The notes: generated by a model from the letters alone, not told the origin. A DNA stretch of 64,000 nt from Loxodes magnus (GCA_946699065.1 CAMPDV010000924.1:62001-126000); one strand, 5' to 3'. Numbered from the stretch's first letter, positions 21,031-33,736 are shown. Program-made: numbers and translations.

Positions 21031-21707
21031 TCAACCTCATTTCCACTGCTAACCAGTGATCACTCCTGGAGGTTTAAAATAAAAATTCGGGTCATCTAGT
21101 TTTTTCGGAGTTCTGGAACTCGATTGGAAAATTCTCTTTCTATAGATTCTTCCGTCCATCGTCACATAAATTCTTGCTAATTCTCTTCATACTTATTCGC
21201 TGTTTCTCTTCATCTGTTCTTTGTATATCTTGCATCTCTTGTAATTATGGAATCTTGATTAGCACAGGTAACATCTCTTGATAATCCTTCTAATATTGGT
21301 TGCTTCTATTTGCCTATCGTCTTCTACTTCCATTTTTATTTCTTAGATTAAAGGTTCTATTCTTTTTTCCCAAGTTGCTTTATTTCGTTTTCTTATTTGA
21401 CTAATCTTTCTTCAGTATTTTAACTTTTTGCTAATAATTTTTTGTTTTCTTGCTTTAATATTTTGACTTCTTCTTACAGAATTCGAGCAGATTTCAAAAG
21501 AATTTCAATTAGTATTTATTCTTCATTTTCTGTTTTTGCATTATTGGATTTCATATAGCTACTTGGTCTTGATTTAGTAAGAAAGTAAATATTTTATTAT
21601 TCGTTTGCTTCTGTTTCTGTTTATTTAAGTTCTTATTTTATTTAAGATTGTCTTTGATTTTCTACTGTTGTAGGTTAAGAAAATGATTATTTGACTAAAG
21701 AAGACAT
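21031..21707 (-). CDS. Coiled-coil/CCHC-family gene C
   Basis: The ATG at 21707 opens MSSLVKQSFSQPTTVENQRQ. A coiled coil follows (RILQEEVKILKQENKKLLAK), and one frame change at an A-run near 21365 is shared with unit 2. Then come IEPLIQEIKMEVEDDRQIEA and the knuckle CYLCQSRFHNYKRC at 21273-21232. After it, VWRELARIYVTMDGRIYRK aligns with the insertion's TWRQLTRLYVTPQGVFKK, including the TGA-coded Trp. The end near 21031 is a TGA and approximate. The gene lies about 80 bases upstream of gene B on the same strand. Its role is unknown; RNA or DNA binding is inferred from the knuckle. Confidence 0.58.
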
Positions 21708-22250
21708 GGTGGATGAAGAATTAGAAGTCTCTGGTTTTTGCTCGTTTATCTATCCTGGAAAAGAGCGTTCTTACGTTGTGGGATTTTTGAAATGATCTAA
21801 GTTATTAAGATAAATTAGAATTTTGATTAAAAGATTTAATAAATGTTTATATAATAAATGTATATCTTTTTTAAAGGAATTGTAACTAACTTTAAATATT
21901 GTGTTAAATGATCTCCTTTTAGGTATCTTTTTGATTATTTAAGTTGATTAGGTTCTCTAAAATATTAGTTTGGTTTTATCTGTAAATAATTTGAGGTAAA
22001 ATATTTAACTAGAAATTGTAGATTAAGGAAATATTTTTATAATTTAGACTGACAATTAAAAATATTTTAGGCTTATATAAATTATCATGCATTTCTCTTA
22101 ATTAGCTATTTAAATATTTTAAATGATAACTCTTGGAAATAAATTAAATTTTCAATTAAATAAAGATAGCTTTCTAATGTTATAATACATTCTCTGAGTA
22201 GTGACTTTATAATTTAAAAAAGTCTCGCATTTAAAAATAAACATACAACT
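21708..22250. other. Spacer upstream of gene C
   Basis: No clear gene was found. A short plus-strand reading near 21700-21800 (VDEELEVSGFCSFIYPGKER) looks coding by composition, but it lies opposite the start of gene C and cannot be extended. Identity between units becomes essentially complete from about 21570 onward. Confidence 0.35.
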
Positions 22251-25200
22251 AAATTTCTCTTTTTCCATTTTAAAATTTAGGCTATTTGTTTGTCTTATCT
22301 TAGCTTTACTTACTAACTTTGATGGAAAAGTTTGAAAATTGATATATGAGAGTGATTATAATAATTAAATATGAGCTTCTATGAATATTAAGCTAAAATA
22401 AAAGTTTAGAATAATTGGAAATATTTACTAAAAGTTAAAATTATCCTATCTATACATAAATCAAAGATATAAATTTAACTTATATCAAATAATTCCTTTC
22501 TAATTAAATAAACTATTTTTTATATAATTTTCTATATTTTTTGATTTTAACATTTTCAAACTTTTCTTATTATTGCTTAAGAAACAAGAATATGCCTTTA
22601 TCATTTTAAATTCTATGCTATTTAACTTGGCTACTTATAATTAGCTTTATACTTTTAGCTTTTTCTCTAATAATTTATGATAAACAAATAATTTCTAATA
22701 ATTAAACTACCATATATATTCTTAAAATATAAGCAATTCTGGAAATTTATTAGAATATTAAGGTTATTTTTGAGGTTTAAATCAAAGATATATTTAGCAG
22801 ACAATAATTTCTATGAAACACAATTTATTTAAAATAAGTATGTTAATATTCGATCTCTATAAATAAATATCTTGCTTTTGATAGTTTCAGCTTTATTTAT
22901 TAGATGCTTTAAATGTAAAATTAATTCAAAATATCTAGATTCTTCACTTTATCTAGCATATTTCTACTTACACTTTATTATTTGCAAGAGAGCAATTAAC
23001 ATAGTTTATGACCAAAATTTTAGCTAACAGAGCTTTAATCTAAAAAGATAAAAGTAAAGAAAGCAAATTCATAAAACTAATTATCTGATCACTCTAATTG
23101 AGTGATTTCATTTAGAACAAATAACTATTCAAATTATAATCAAGCAATGTATAAACAAACCATTTATATTGTCATTCAATATTTTTTTAATAAGATTCTA
23201 ATTAATTCAGAAGAATCCAAATTCTAAATTACTTTTAAGGTCTATCTTCATAGCCAAATTTTATTTATTTAAACTTACCAAAAATTATCTCAGTTAAATA
23301 AATATAACTCTTCAAAATTTTAAATTAAGTTCATTAGTTTTCTAAGCTTTTGTCAAAGATAAATATAAATCTAAATATTATTCTCTTTTTAACCCAAAAT
23401 AAGTTCCCCAAAAGGCTTTCTTTATTTTCACTTTGCTAATTAGTTCATTTAAGTATTTACATTTCTATTTTTATGATATTAATATAGTAGTTTTTTATCT
23501 AACAAAATTTAAAGTTTTATGTGCTTAGATAAAGCTTTCCAAAAGCTAAACGATAGCACGAACTTCAATTTGTATTTATTTAAAATTTTAAGAAAATTAA
23601 TAAATTATTGCATTAATTCTAGATTCTTCTACGTTAATTAGAGATATTTGTTCTATATCATTAGATATTTATTTAAGCTTTGGATGTAGTGACTACTTCT
23701 CAGTTATTCTAATAATTTTCTAATGTTGTTCAATTATAGTTGATTAAATTGATCAGGTAAATTTAGTTCCAAAGGTATTAGTGTAGTGTAAATTAGCAAA
23801 GTATTTGGTTTAAAAAGTAATAAATGAATAAAAGACATTTGACAATAAATGGTTTAGATATAATTCTATTAGAAATCTTTAAAATAGCGTAGATAGTAGA
23901 AATTACTTAAATGTGTTTTATCTTTTGTCTCTTATTATTTCGCTATTAATTTTATTAAATAAATTTACCATTATTTATTTATAAATTACCATTTATGCCT
24001 TACTTAAAGGAGATCAACTTTAATCAACTAAATTAAAGGTAAACACTATTTCAATAAGCTATTGCAATGTCTTTTAAACTTTAAGATATAAGACTTAATA
24101 CTTTATCATCATTAAACCAATATAATTACTAAAGCAAGCCAACCATATTTAGTTATTCTATTTTATCTTTCAACAGTAATATGATATAAGCATAGTTCTA
24201 TATTTCAATTTATATCAAACAAACTAAAATAATAATAGTTAGAAAGGATAATAGATTTAACTAAAATAACTAACAAGTTAAATACATTTAATAACTAACC
24301 TTGGAATTCAAATATACCTAATTCATTAATTTAACATCTTCTAAATTATTAGATTTATATTTTACATTTATTACTCCTTTCAATTAACCAACATTGCCTT
24401 TAAATTTAAACTACATTTTCACTAATATATCTTTAGATAATATACTAGTCCATCTTAGAACTTTTCTTATTTATTGGCTAAACATTAAGTTCAAATCTTT
24501 AAGAATCAAATTTTATCATCAAAATATTAATCGAAAACTTAGGATACCATCTGCTGTTTTCCAATAATATTCAATGCTTCTTTTAATTATTTACACTGAC
24601 ATATCTTATTAAAACTCTTTTAACTTATATAATAACTTCCTTCAACAGCAGCTAAGATCATTTCTTTCATAATCTCCTTAAAAATCATTTTTCCTTCTAT
24701 GAAATCAACAAGTTTCAGTAATTTGCATCCAATTGATAATCTTCATAATAATTTGAATAATTACACTCTTAAGCAAAGTAATTTCCTTTACTATACAGTT
24801 TTAATGAAAATAATTTTACACTTAAACTTTTTCTTCTTGAATAATATTTAGAGTATTGATTTTCTTTTTCCTATGAAATAGCAGTTTTCTTTCTACATCC
24901 TTTTGATAATTCTTGGTATTTTTCTTAGCATTAGCTATAAGAATATAATGTTAATGCAAATTAAATTATTAACTTATTCAATTTTTTAAATTTGGAAATG
25001 TTTAGCTATTTGACTCATCCAACTATATATGTCTTTTTTGGATGATTTCCTGTTGTTACTAAATTAGTTTAAAAGAATTATACTGATCAATGAAAGTTGA
25101 TCACGAAGTTGTAATTTGTTTATGAGTAGAATAAAATTTTGGGCAGGTTTAATGTATTTATTTAGATTAGCAAGTTACTGTTGCACACTAGCAAATGTAT

Positions 25201-27060
25201 AAAAGGATTTTTAAACTAGTTTATTAAACTTGATTACATGATTAGTATTTTAAGGTTTAATTGAATACTTAATATCTTAAAGTTAGCTAAATGTTATATG
25301 GTTTTAGTAAATCTAATTAGGATTACTTGGTTAGAAGCAAAGAATACTGGTTTGAATATTTGGGTTGAAAATAAATTTGAGTATTATTAAATTTGGTGCT
25401 TAAAGTTAGTCATGCAAATATAGGAAGTGGATGTTCTATTCCTTTTGATTTCAGAAAATTTTGGTTTAATATAATTTAAAACTCTAAATAATATCGGTAT
25501 CCTGTAAATTTCTAATTTTCTTTTCCTTTGCAATGATCCCAGCCACATATAGTACAGTTGATGTCTTTTGTTTGTTTAAATAGTCCATGTAGTTGGTCTA
25601 TGAAGAAAGCTATCTAAGCATAATAAAGCAATAATTAATTTCTATAATTCTTTCTTCTTTAACTTTGACTTATAATTGTAAGATTTTCTGATGCAAAGCT
25701 AGTAGCTAATAAATTAAACTAAGTTAAATTCCCTAAGTAAGCACATTTAATGGGATTGATAGCAATAAAATAATCTAATGAATGCCTTGAATCGCATTAT
25801 TAGGATCTAAAATGATTTTGGTGCAGAAATTGCAATTTACTAGTATTTTTATAAAGAATTATAAAATAGGTTGGCACTCTTAACATTGCTGACTTAACTC
25901 TTTAATACTTATTTAATTTTAACTTAAAAGTTCTAGTAAATATCATAAAGCTATTAACTACTATATAGCTTAATGATTTAATTTAGCATTTCCAAGATTT
26001 TGTATAACTTTAATAGCTCCACTTGTTGAAATGATTGTTGCTATTAAATGTTTGATAAGAATAATTTTTGATAAGCTTATGCTTTTGATTAATAGTGATA
26101 TACATTGATTTGCCTTTAACTAATTGATTTACTAAAATAGATTTAACTTTATAATAAAGCATTCTAATTAATATACTGCTTGCTTATTTAAAAACTAAAT
26201 TATTTAATAACCAGAACAAATAGTTAAATAATAAGGGTGCTAGCAACTAATATATGAAGGAAAGTAATAAACTTAGCTTAATCATTTAAATATGCTACTT
26301 ATTTCCAGCTTTAAGTCAATTGCTAAATTTCCTTTTGCATCAATTAAGATATTTTACAATTGCTTAACTGTTTTTTCTAAATAATCAATAGGTTATGGAG
26401 TTTCCTTAGCTTGTGATAACATCAAAATTATTAAATTTAATTTTAGAGGCAATGCTTATTTAAATACTCTTAAACTACATAAAATAATTATAAAATTTAA
26501 CCTTAGATCTAGATTTAAGTCTTTTAAGAGAGGATAGAAGTATTAAAGGCTATTTACCTGATCAAACTAAATAAAGCTTATAATTGTTTTTAAAGCTTTT
26601 GATTGTATTGAATTTTGCTTTATTGCTAGTTTTATTAAACAATTATGAAATATCTAACTTACTATTTATTATTTCTTATGCTTTCATTTAGCTAAATTTG
26701 TTCTATAGCAAAGGTTGTTTCTTAATCAATATAATATTATGAATAAATTGCTATTTTAGTTATTAGATAGAGTATCCTAACATTAAAGGTATGATGTTCA
26801 ATGCTAAAGAGATTGCTAGAATTTTCTATTATATTGTAAAATACCTGACAATCTATATAGATAAATCAAGCTATTAAGAGTTACTAAATTGGTTAGATAT
26901 TTCTATATAGGTATTGCTTAATTAATTTCGAATAAAATCCTGTCTATTATAATTAAATGCTCATTTGATATATTAGAGTTACTAATATTTCCAAATTATT
27001 ACAAAAATTAATTGATAGAGAGCTAGGCTCAAATAAATTTAAATAGCTTAAGCAGATTAA
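22250..27060 (-). CDS. Large helical HEAT/ARM-like protein
   Basis: Several long stretches of convincing alpha-helical protein follow each other in order on the minus strand. The first is near 26900-26700 (HTFNVRILYLITKIAIYSQY). The next, near 26670-25850, includes KTIISFIQFDQVNSLQYFYP and ETPQPIDYLEKTVKQLQNIL. A Cys-rich element near 25558-25520 (NCTICGWDHCKG) may bind a metal. A single frame then runs to about 24710. Further helical parts (EIMKEMILAAVEGSYYISQK near 24670 and RINAIIYQFSQNFKQIQIEV near 23600) reach to about 22600. Helix-loop-helix spacing suggests HEAT or armadillo repeats, a scaffold fold. The frame changes at least four times, so introns are likely. Start, end and family are unknown. 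Confidence 0.5.
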
Positions 27061-27216
27061 AGCCCTATTTTCTAATTTTTAAATCTAGAACTTTAATTTA
27101 ATAATTTAGTAAACCAATTTAATATTATTAACTATTATGATTATGAACAATTATATTTTCTTTATTTCTATTATGCTAAAAACTCAAGATCAAAACACTT
27201 TTTTACATTCTTTTTA

Positions 27217-27636
27217 TCAAATTTTATTTTAACTTTTGAAGTCATCATCGTGTCTTCTTTCTATTAATAACATACTTTCTATATAAAACCTGCATAATCT
27301 ATTTGTAAAAAGCATAGTTCCCTTTATGTTTATAGTTTTAGTTCTAAATGTCTCTCTTTTTTCATATTTTTTATAAGAATTTACATTTAGTAAATGTTCA
27401 CAGCTTAGATTCCTTAGATTCTCAATTTTTATGGTTTTCTCTATCAAATTTATTGGTTCTTCCTTTTTTATTGGTTTTAAGATAACTATTTTCTGCAAAG
27501 GCTTAATTTTTCGCTTTAACTTTTTATTAATTTAAAATTATTTCTTCAAATATGAACTTAAAAACACTGAGGCATCTTGCTCTTGATTTATAACTCTTTT
27601 TCTTAATCTAAACAGAAATCCAATATTTTTTAGCAT
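27217..27636 (-). CDS. Small basic protein, 139 residues
   Basis: The ATG at 27636 opens MLKNIGFLFRLRKRVINQEQ and the frame stays open to TGA at 27219-27217. The only standard-code stops on the way are read as Gln. The protein is Lys/Arg-rich, with an acidic end HDDDFKSQ. No domain, signal peptide or membrane helix is visible. The 270 bases of its C-terminal part are identical in unit 2. Another frame of the same strand also looks protein-like, which limits certainty. It lies upstream of the large helical gene on the same strand and could be a separate gene or its first exon. Confidence 0.45.
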
Positions 27637-28255
27637 TGTTTTCTTAATTTTTTCTACTTTGAAAGTTTTCAAAATATAACTGCTTTGATGGTTTTAAAGT
27701 TGAATTAGTTAGTACTGGACTCTATTGTCGAATCACCTATTATCTGGTTATAAATTGATAATAAATGTGTTGCTTTTGTAAGAGCTTGGAATATTATTGT
27801 TCCTTTTTAGTTGATTTGTATTTTTTAAATGATTTGTTGAGGATGATAATTAAATTTATAATTGTTTAAAATATATTAAATAATAAATTACTAAGATAAT
27901 AGAATATATTAAGTTCAAATATTTTTCTATTTGAGATCTTCTTAAAATCAAATAAAAACTAATTTATTTCTAAATGTGAGTAAAAGGACTTTGTAGTGAG
28001 TATAGTTTTCATTTTAGTTATAAAATCACTTTCATTTATTAAGTTTATTTTGTCATGCAATTAAAAACTAATAAACTTTTAATTAACTATTAGTTGCTTC
28101 ATCTTAGATCTAATTTTATTATTTCCATTCTTATTTATTTCTAAGTTCCATAAGTAGGATATAACTTCTATTCCTTGCTATATTCACTTAGAATAAACCT
28201 AATTTTTAATCTTTTTAGTTTATAAGCAAAGAAACTATTTTCTTATCAAATCAAA
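27637..28255. other. Divergent intergenic region
   Basis: This is AT-rich and without a convincing frame. It separates the minus-strand small gene from the plus-strand receptor and so should hold both promoters, but no motif can be named. Confidence 0.4.
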
Positions 28256-31200
28256 ATGCTACCCTTGCTTATACTCCTTGCTATTCTATTCAAAGCTGAC
28301 TCTCTAAATGTACTTATAGTAAGTTCTCCACATACAATTCCTTACATTTCAGATGCTTTAACTTATCAAATTTACTAGAGTAAGTTTGAATAAACTAACT
28401 TTTAACTAATTCCTTTATACTTAGAAAATTAAGACTTTTAACTAACTGAAATTGAAACTAAAATAAGAGTTTTAGACATTTAAATCATTCTTGATATTAG
28501 CTTCAATCACTTTTACACACAAACAATTAGTTAGTTAAGTAAGCTATGCCTTTATTGCTTATAGAAGCGATAAATCACTTTAAATCCAAAATCTTTACTA
28601 AATAATGCCAACCTATCAGTAACAAGGAATGCCTCTGCAAACTCTATTTCACTAAATCTTAAAAAAATATCTTACTTAAGCTAGTAGGAGTACACCTTTT
28701 ATAAGCCAAGTCAATACTTTTATCAGACCATAATAAGAATAAGTACTTCAGTTCATATTCCACTCAATATTATGGCTTTAATTAAAACCAATGTCAAAAT
28801 ACTTCAATCCAAAATACCCTGTTCAATGAAGTAAAGCTATCACAATTATCTTAATACAAGCAGATATATGCTGATACGCCTTTATTTTAAACCTACCAAC
28901 ATTTTACTAAATGGCCAGAAGTTAGTATGCCTCAGTAATAGGACTAGAATCATCAAACTTAATAAAAGCTGAACTAACTCAGTTAGTTTAAGAAAATTCC
29001 AAGATTCATTTAAGTATTCTAGATAACGGAATGATCGCTTTAACACCAAAAGAATTTATTCCAGGAAACTATTTGGAACTAACTGCATATTATGTTTTAA
29101 GAACCTTAAAATTTATAGATTATATCAATTAATTTAGAGATTTCAACTTGGACAAAACTTATCCTGAGTTTTTCAAAATATATCAAAGCTTATTCTTTAA
29201 TCAAAATAGACAGATTTTAGCAGAGTTTTCAGTTTATAATGTATAGAACAAAGAGCTTATAGAGGTTTATTAAATAGTTAACAATAATATTTTTCAAAAA
29301 TCATCAATTATATATCCTGGCCCTAGCTCCATCCCTCCACTTGATAAAATCACAATTTAAATGTCTTACTCTACTAATGATAAAGAACCAAATGGCCAAA
29401 AACCTTATTTGGCGATTACAATTCCTCCTCTTCATATTCCTTGCTTCATTGATTATATAAATAAAGATAAAAGCCTGCTCAGTAACTATTTGATAAGAGC
29501 TAATCCTCTTTCTTATGGAGGATTGAGATACAATATTAGTTATACATTGTAAGTGTTTGTAGAAAACTACTTCGAAATAGGAGTTACTCATTTAAGAAGC
29601 TTAGTGATATCAAGCTAACTGCCAGCTTATTATGTGTTATAAGCAATGAATGTGATAATTCCATATACATATATTAGTAGAGAAGATGAACTACAGAACA
29701 TTTAAGAGCACTCAAATGCTTTTAATAATTATATCTCTTGGAAGTTCTTTGGAGATATGTACATTATATACACTTAGAAAAATAAATGAAATAGCTTTGG
29801 ATTATTTTTCGAAGAAATAGAGTCTTCTAACAAGAAAGTTAATGACTAAATTAAATAATGAGCCTAAAAGAACAATAAAAACATCCTTAATACCAATGAA
29901 ACTACTTTTACTATTAATACTTTTACATACGATTAAGACTATTATGATAAGTTAGCTTGATAAATAATGCAAAAAGAAATAAAAATCATTCTAGCTTTTC
30001 CTGCTATAAATGTAATTAAATCAGTTAGCACCCAATTAATGAAAATTGGGTGAGAGCCAGGTGATATTTATTTTATTATTTTATATACGGCTAACGTAGT
30101 TGAAAATTCAGCTGATGACTTTAATCAATTATAGAGGATAAAAAAACTTTTGCAAGGGTCAATGACTATAATTCCGATAGAATATATAGAAGAAGGACAA
30201 AGGATTAAAGAAATTCAAACTGATTGCTTGGATATTCAAATTTCATCATGTTACTATGTAGAAGAAACTCTTATAATAGCTCATGGAATTTCAAATTGCA
30301 TCAATCAAGGCTAAGATTATTCAAATCCTCAAAGTTTATCTCAAAGCATGAGACTTAATAAATTTATAGGATGTAGTGGAAATGTGAAGTTTTAATAGAG
30401 TAATACTTTTAGAGGAGATTTAAATTTTTATTTCATTAACAATGTATATGATTCAGAATGAAATTTATAGTTACTACCATATCTTGAATATTGCCCAACA
30501 TGTGCTATTGTTTGGACTTTCCTAGAAAGTTCACCACTTTGAAATGATAATACAACTCAAACTCCTTCTGACATATTTCCTATTTAGAATGAAAGCTGCG
30601 ATTTTTCTGAACGAAAAGTAAAGGATTTCACAAAAGGATATCATTTAAATTTAATTGGAATGTTAATTATTTTAATTTATACTCTTATTATTACAATTGT
30701 TGGATATAGAATTTGAAATAAAATAAAATAACCAAATTTAGAGAAAGAAGTATGACTTTCAAATTTAGATAAATTATTTACCTTTTTATTAGTCATAAAT
30801 TTGCTATAGATTTTAGCTGTTGGGCCAAATCTTTCTGATTTATTTAATAAATAAGTAGACATTTTAATAAAAACCTTTGTATTTGATATAATTGGAATTA
30901 GTTTTACATTTGAAGTTTTTTGAGCCTTATTTTATTTATGTGTAATCATTGCTTTTGTTACCATCTTTTTTATTTAGGCTTGAAATTATCTTCGAAAATA
31001 AATGTTTCTTTATGAGATAACTAGGAAGTCTTTCTTTTAATTTGTCTCTAGTTCTGACTGAAATCACATTTTTGCCAGTTTTGCATATTTTATTTGAACC
31101 TTTCTAGTGTATATATGGAAGAGATGAAAATCTTGATCTTGAACTCAATTGAAGCGAAAGTATACTGATGTCAGATTGTTCAGTAAGCTGCTTCTCTTAG

Positions 31201-32154
31201 TTTCACATTATTGGTTTTGTTTAGTCTTGCTTTTTTTAGGATTTTATTTAGCAATGACTATTGTTTCATAGTCACACTGATAAGATTTACATGAATACTT
31301 GCACATTAAATCCTAAATTGATAATAATAAAGACTTATTTGGAAATTTAGTTAGTAACATTAAATAAACTAGGTAAGGAAAAATAGGAAATTGAGCATAG
31401 TTTGATTTACTCGTTTCTAATAATTGGTCTTTGAACTTTGAAGGTAAAGGGTTTCACTTATATTTTGATGTTTGTTTGTTTATGATATTTTATAGCTCAT
31501 TAATAATAAAAGTATTGGGTAGCTCTCATATTTATATATTTATTATTTACTCAATAGGCTCAGCTATCATCCTTTCTTTAGGTGTCATCTATTAAAATTA
31601 CTTTCCTAATGTTCTAAAGTAACTGAAAGCTGACTTTTTAGATTTGCTTTTATACCTTGGGCTAATATTTGTTTGGTAAGAGAAAATATGGGAATTGAGC
31701 AGAGAAGAATTAGTTTAATGAGAAAGAATTTATATTTAAATGTTGAAAAATCAGAAACTGTCTAGCAAGAGAAATTAAAATCAGCGCTTCTTTAAGCAAG
31801 AAAACAAAGTCTAATATAAATAAAAAATTTAGATATGAACTTGCCTATGAAGAATGAGAAAATACCATCTAGGAAATAGAAATTGAAAAAGAAAAAAATT
31901 AAGATACTACAAAAGTAGAAAGTGGCTACTCAATGGAAATTATTAATCATTTAGATAATTCAAATTTAAACATAAGCATGTAAAGTATAGAAATTCCCGA
32001 TTAAAATAAAACAGATTAAAAATTTATTAAGATAAGTGATTAAAATTAAACACATGAAAACCAAATTAGATTAAGTAGCCTAAATGAAGAAAAATAAAAT
32101 AAATCAATGAGTAAAAACATTTCAAGAGCTTTAAGAGAATTTGGATAAAGATGA
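28256..32154 (+). CDS. Full-length receptor: signal peptide, PBP1/ANF-receptor-like ectodomain, seven TM helices, polar tail
   Basis: The ATG at 28256 begins MLPLLILLAILFKADSLNV, a signal peptide. A slip near 28540 moves the frame by one. From about 28545 one frame is open for some 3.2 kb. It carries the ligand-binding-type ectodomain (GNYLELTAYYVLRTLKFIDY, IGWEPGDIYFIILYTANVVE), a Cys-rich linker (YLEYCPTCAIVW) and about seven hydrophobic segments from residue ~800 (LIGMLIILIYTLIITIVGY) to ~1145. A polar tail follows after another slip near 31760 and ends ISRALREFGQR before TGA at 32152. By hand about twenty Trp codons are TGA and fewer than ten TGG. The layout equals that of class C G-protein-coupled receptors. 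It acts at the cell surface; the ligand is unknown. It is the best-preserved large gene here. Confidence 0.75.
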
Positions 32155-33023
32155 TCAATCTATAAATAATAAAGGAATTATTTTTATAGAAAGCACAGAA
32201 GAAGTAATCTGAAAACACTTATTTTATTAGCTAAGATATGAAATAATTTTTAAGATTTAAATAAAACCTAAAATCTATTAATAATTATTGATTTTTAATA
32301 AATTTCTATGTAAAACATTTATTTAAAACCATATAAATTAAAGAAAAGCTATAAAGTTCATAAAAAGTGTTGCATTATATTTTATCATGTTTAAATTTTA
32401 AATTTTTAACTTATGAAAATAATTTATTAATAAGCAAAGATTAAAAAGAATTTATGAATCAAAGATTATACAAAGATGATAAAGTGCTGATTTAATAGTT
32501 AAAGTTTTAAAGTCTATATAAGAAGTATTAGATAAGCAATTTTTAATTCTCTTATTATTTAAATAAGTAAGAGACATTTAGCTTCATTATTTAAAGTTGC
32601 TTATCATTTTTACATTTCTTAAGCAAAACTTTATAATTAACTAATTAAAAAGACCAACTTTTTAATTAAATCAAACCTAACTAATTTTATCTTACTCTTT
32701 CAAAAGTTTCTAAAGCTTTTTGCTTTATAAAGTTTTTAAGGAATAGTTATTGAAAATTTTAGAGCAAGAAGATCTTAAATTAATTAGTTGGCTGTAGAGT
32801 TATTTAGATAAATTATAATTATAATACTTTATTACATTTTGCTATTTTACATCTTAAATACAATTTAATATTCTGCATTTTAAAAACTACCTAAAATTAG
32901 TTTATAAATTTAATAACAGATAATAGATTTAACCATCTAATTATGCCTTGCTAAACTATTTAGAATTCTTTACCTAATTCCACTATATATTATATGGTAA
33001 ATCAATTAACTCAATATCGTTAT
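32155..33023. other. AT-rich unit end, no gene
   Basis: No coding stretch was seen. It is nearly identical to the end of unit 2 (61817-62686). The last bases form the junction with the next unit start. Confidence 0.45.
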
Positions 33024-33306
33024 AAATTAGGGATTCCAATGCTAGTAGTAATTAACTCAAGAGGCTGCTACTTCGGCTGTTTGAATTCCTTCGCAAAAAT
33101 TATTCCTCATTTATACAAATTGATTTACTATAGAAACTCAAATATTCGACTTGAAAGAAATAAGAGTTTAAGGTAATAAATATAGTCAGCGTTTCTATAA
33201 CTATACTTAGCTTATTTAATTCTGGAAATATGTGTTTCAGTTCAATGGAGAAAGTGTCTTATATTGTTTTGATATTCATAACGGAAACTGGAGAGCAATG
33301 AAATGA
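33024..33306 (+). pseudogene. 5'-truncated kelch fragment, unit 2
   Basis: It corresponds to 2490-2770 and keeps the FDIHNGNWRAMK end before TGA at 33304. It lacks the upstream kelch part found only in the left flank, and a two-base insertion near 33172 breaks the frame. Confidence 0.5.
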
Positions 33307-33736
33307 TATTCGACTTAAAATTTTTATTTTACTAATAATTTTTTACAGCCACATTAACTTCCAAATTATAGCCTACATCATCTTATACCAATATAATATT
33401 CCTATCCTTTAGTTTAAAATTTATGAATAAATATATTATTTTTTAACAGAACAAAGTATATTCAATTCAAGTCTTTAAGCAAATATAAACTTAACTATGA
33501 TAATCTCTATAAGCTTATAGTTTTAGATACCAAGTAAATTATTAATGTACTGAGTCTGTTTAACTTTGCCAAATACAATTTTTCAGCTTCAAAATTAAAA
33601 AAACTAGTTTTGAGAGGAAAAGCTTAAATTATAGTTATAATTATTGTAATCAAGTTCTTGAGTTTACTTACTAACTGAATCTAAATTATGTCTAAGAAGG
33701 TAAAAATCAATTTCTAAGGATTGAGATTTCTAATTT

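Larger units (their letters stand above)
2490..33023. repeat. Tandem array unit 1 (about 30.5 kb)
   Basis: Sequence from about 2490 recurs in the same order and orientation from about 33024, and again from about 62687. Unit 1 is about 870 bases longer than unit 2, mostly because of the 843 bp insertion at 18189-19031. The left breakpoint lies at the shared string AAATTAGGGATTC. The base just before it differs between unit 1 and later units, so this is the first unit of the array. Confidence 0.93.

Noticed and set aside
24500-25300. Plus-strand reading as a multi-span membrane protein
   Set aside because: The reading is hydrophobic only because the minus strand encodes helical, charged protein. 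The minus reading is better balanced and connects to neighbouring segments.
27229-27498. 89-codon ORF as a complete gene
   Set aside because: Its apparent start is TTG and its apparent stop is TAA, which is Gln here. The frame extends upstream to an ATG at 27636 and downstream to TGA at 27217, and is annotated that way.
29304-29591. Minus-strand ORFs opposite the receptor (also 59030-59254)
   Set aside because: The plus strand carries a frame of over 1000 codons with receptor features; the antisense ORF has none.
30105-30125. SADD-like string resembling a reverse transcriptase active site
   Set aside because: It lies within the receptor ectodomain reading ENSADDFNQ, with no other polymerase motifs around it.
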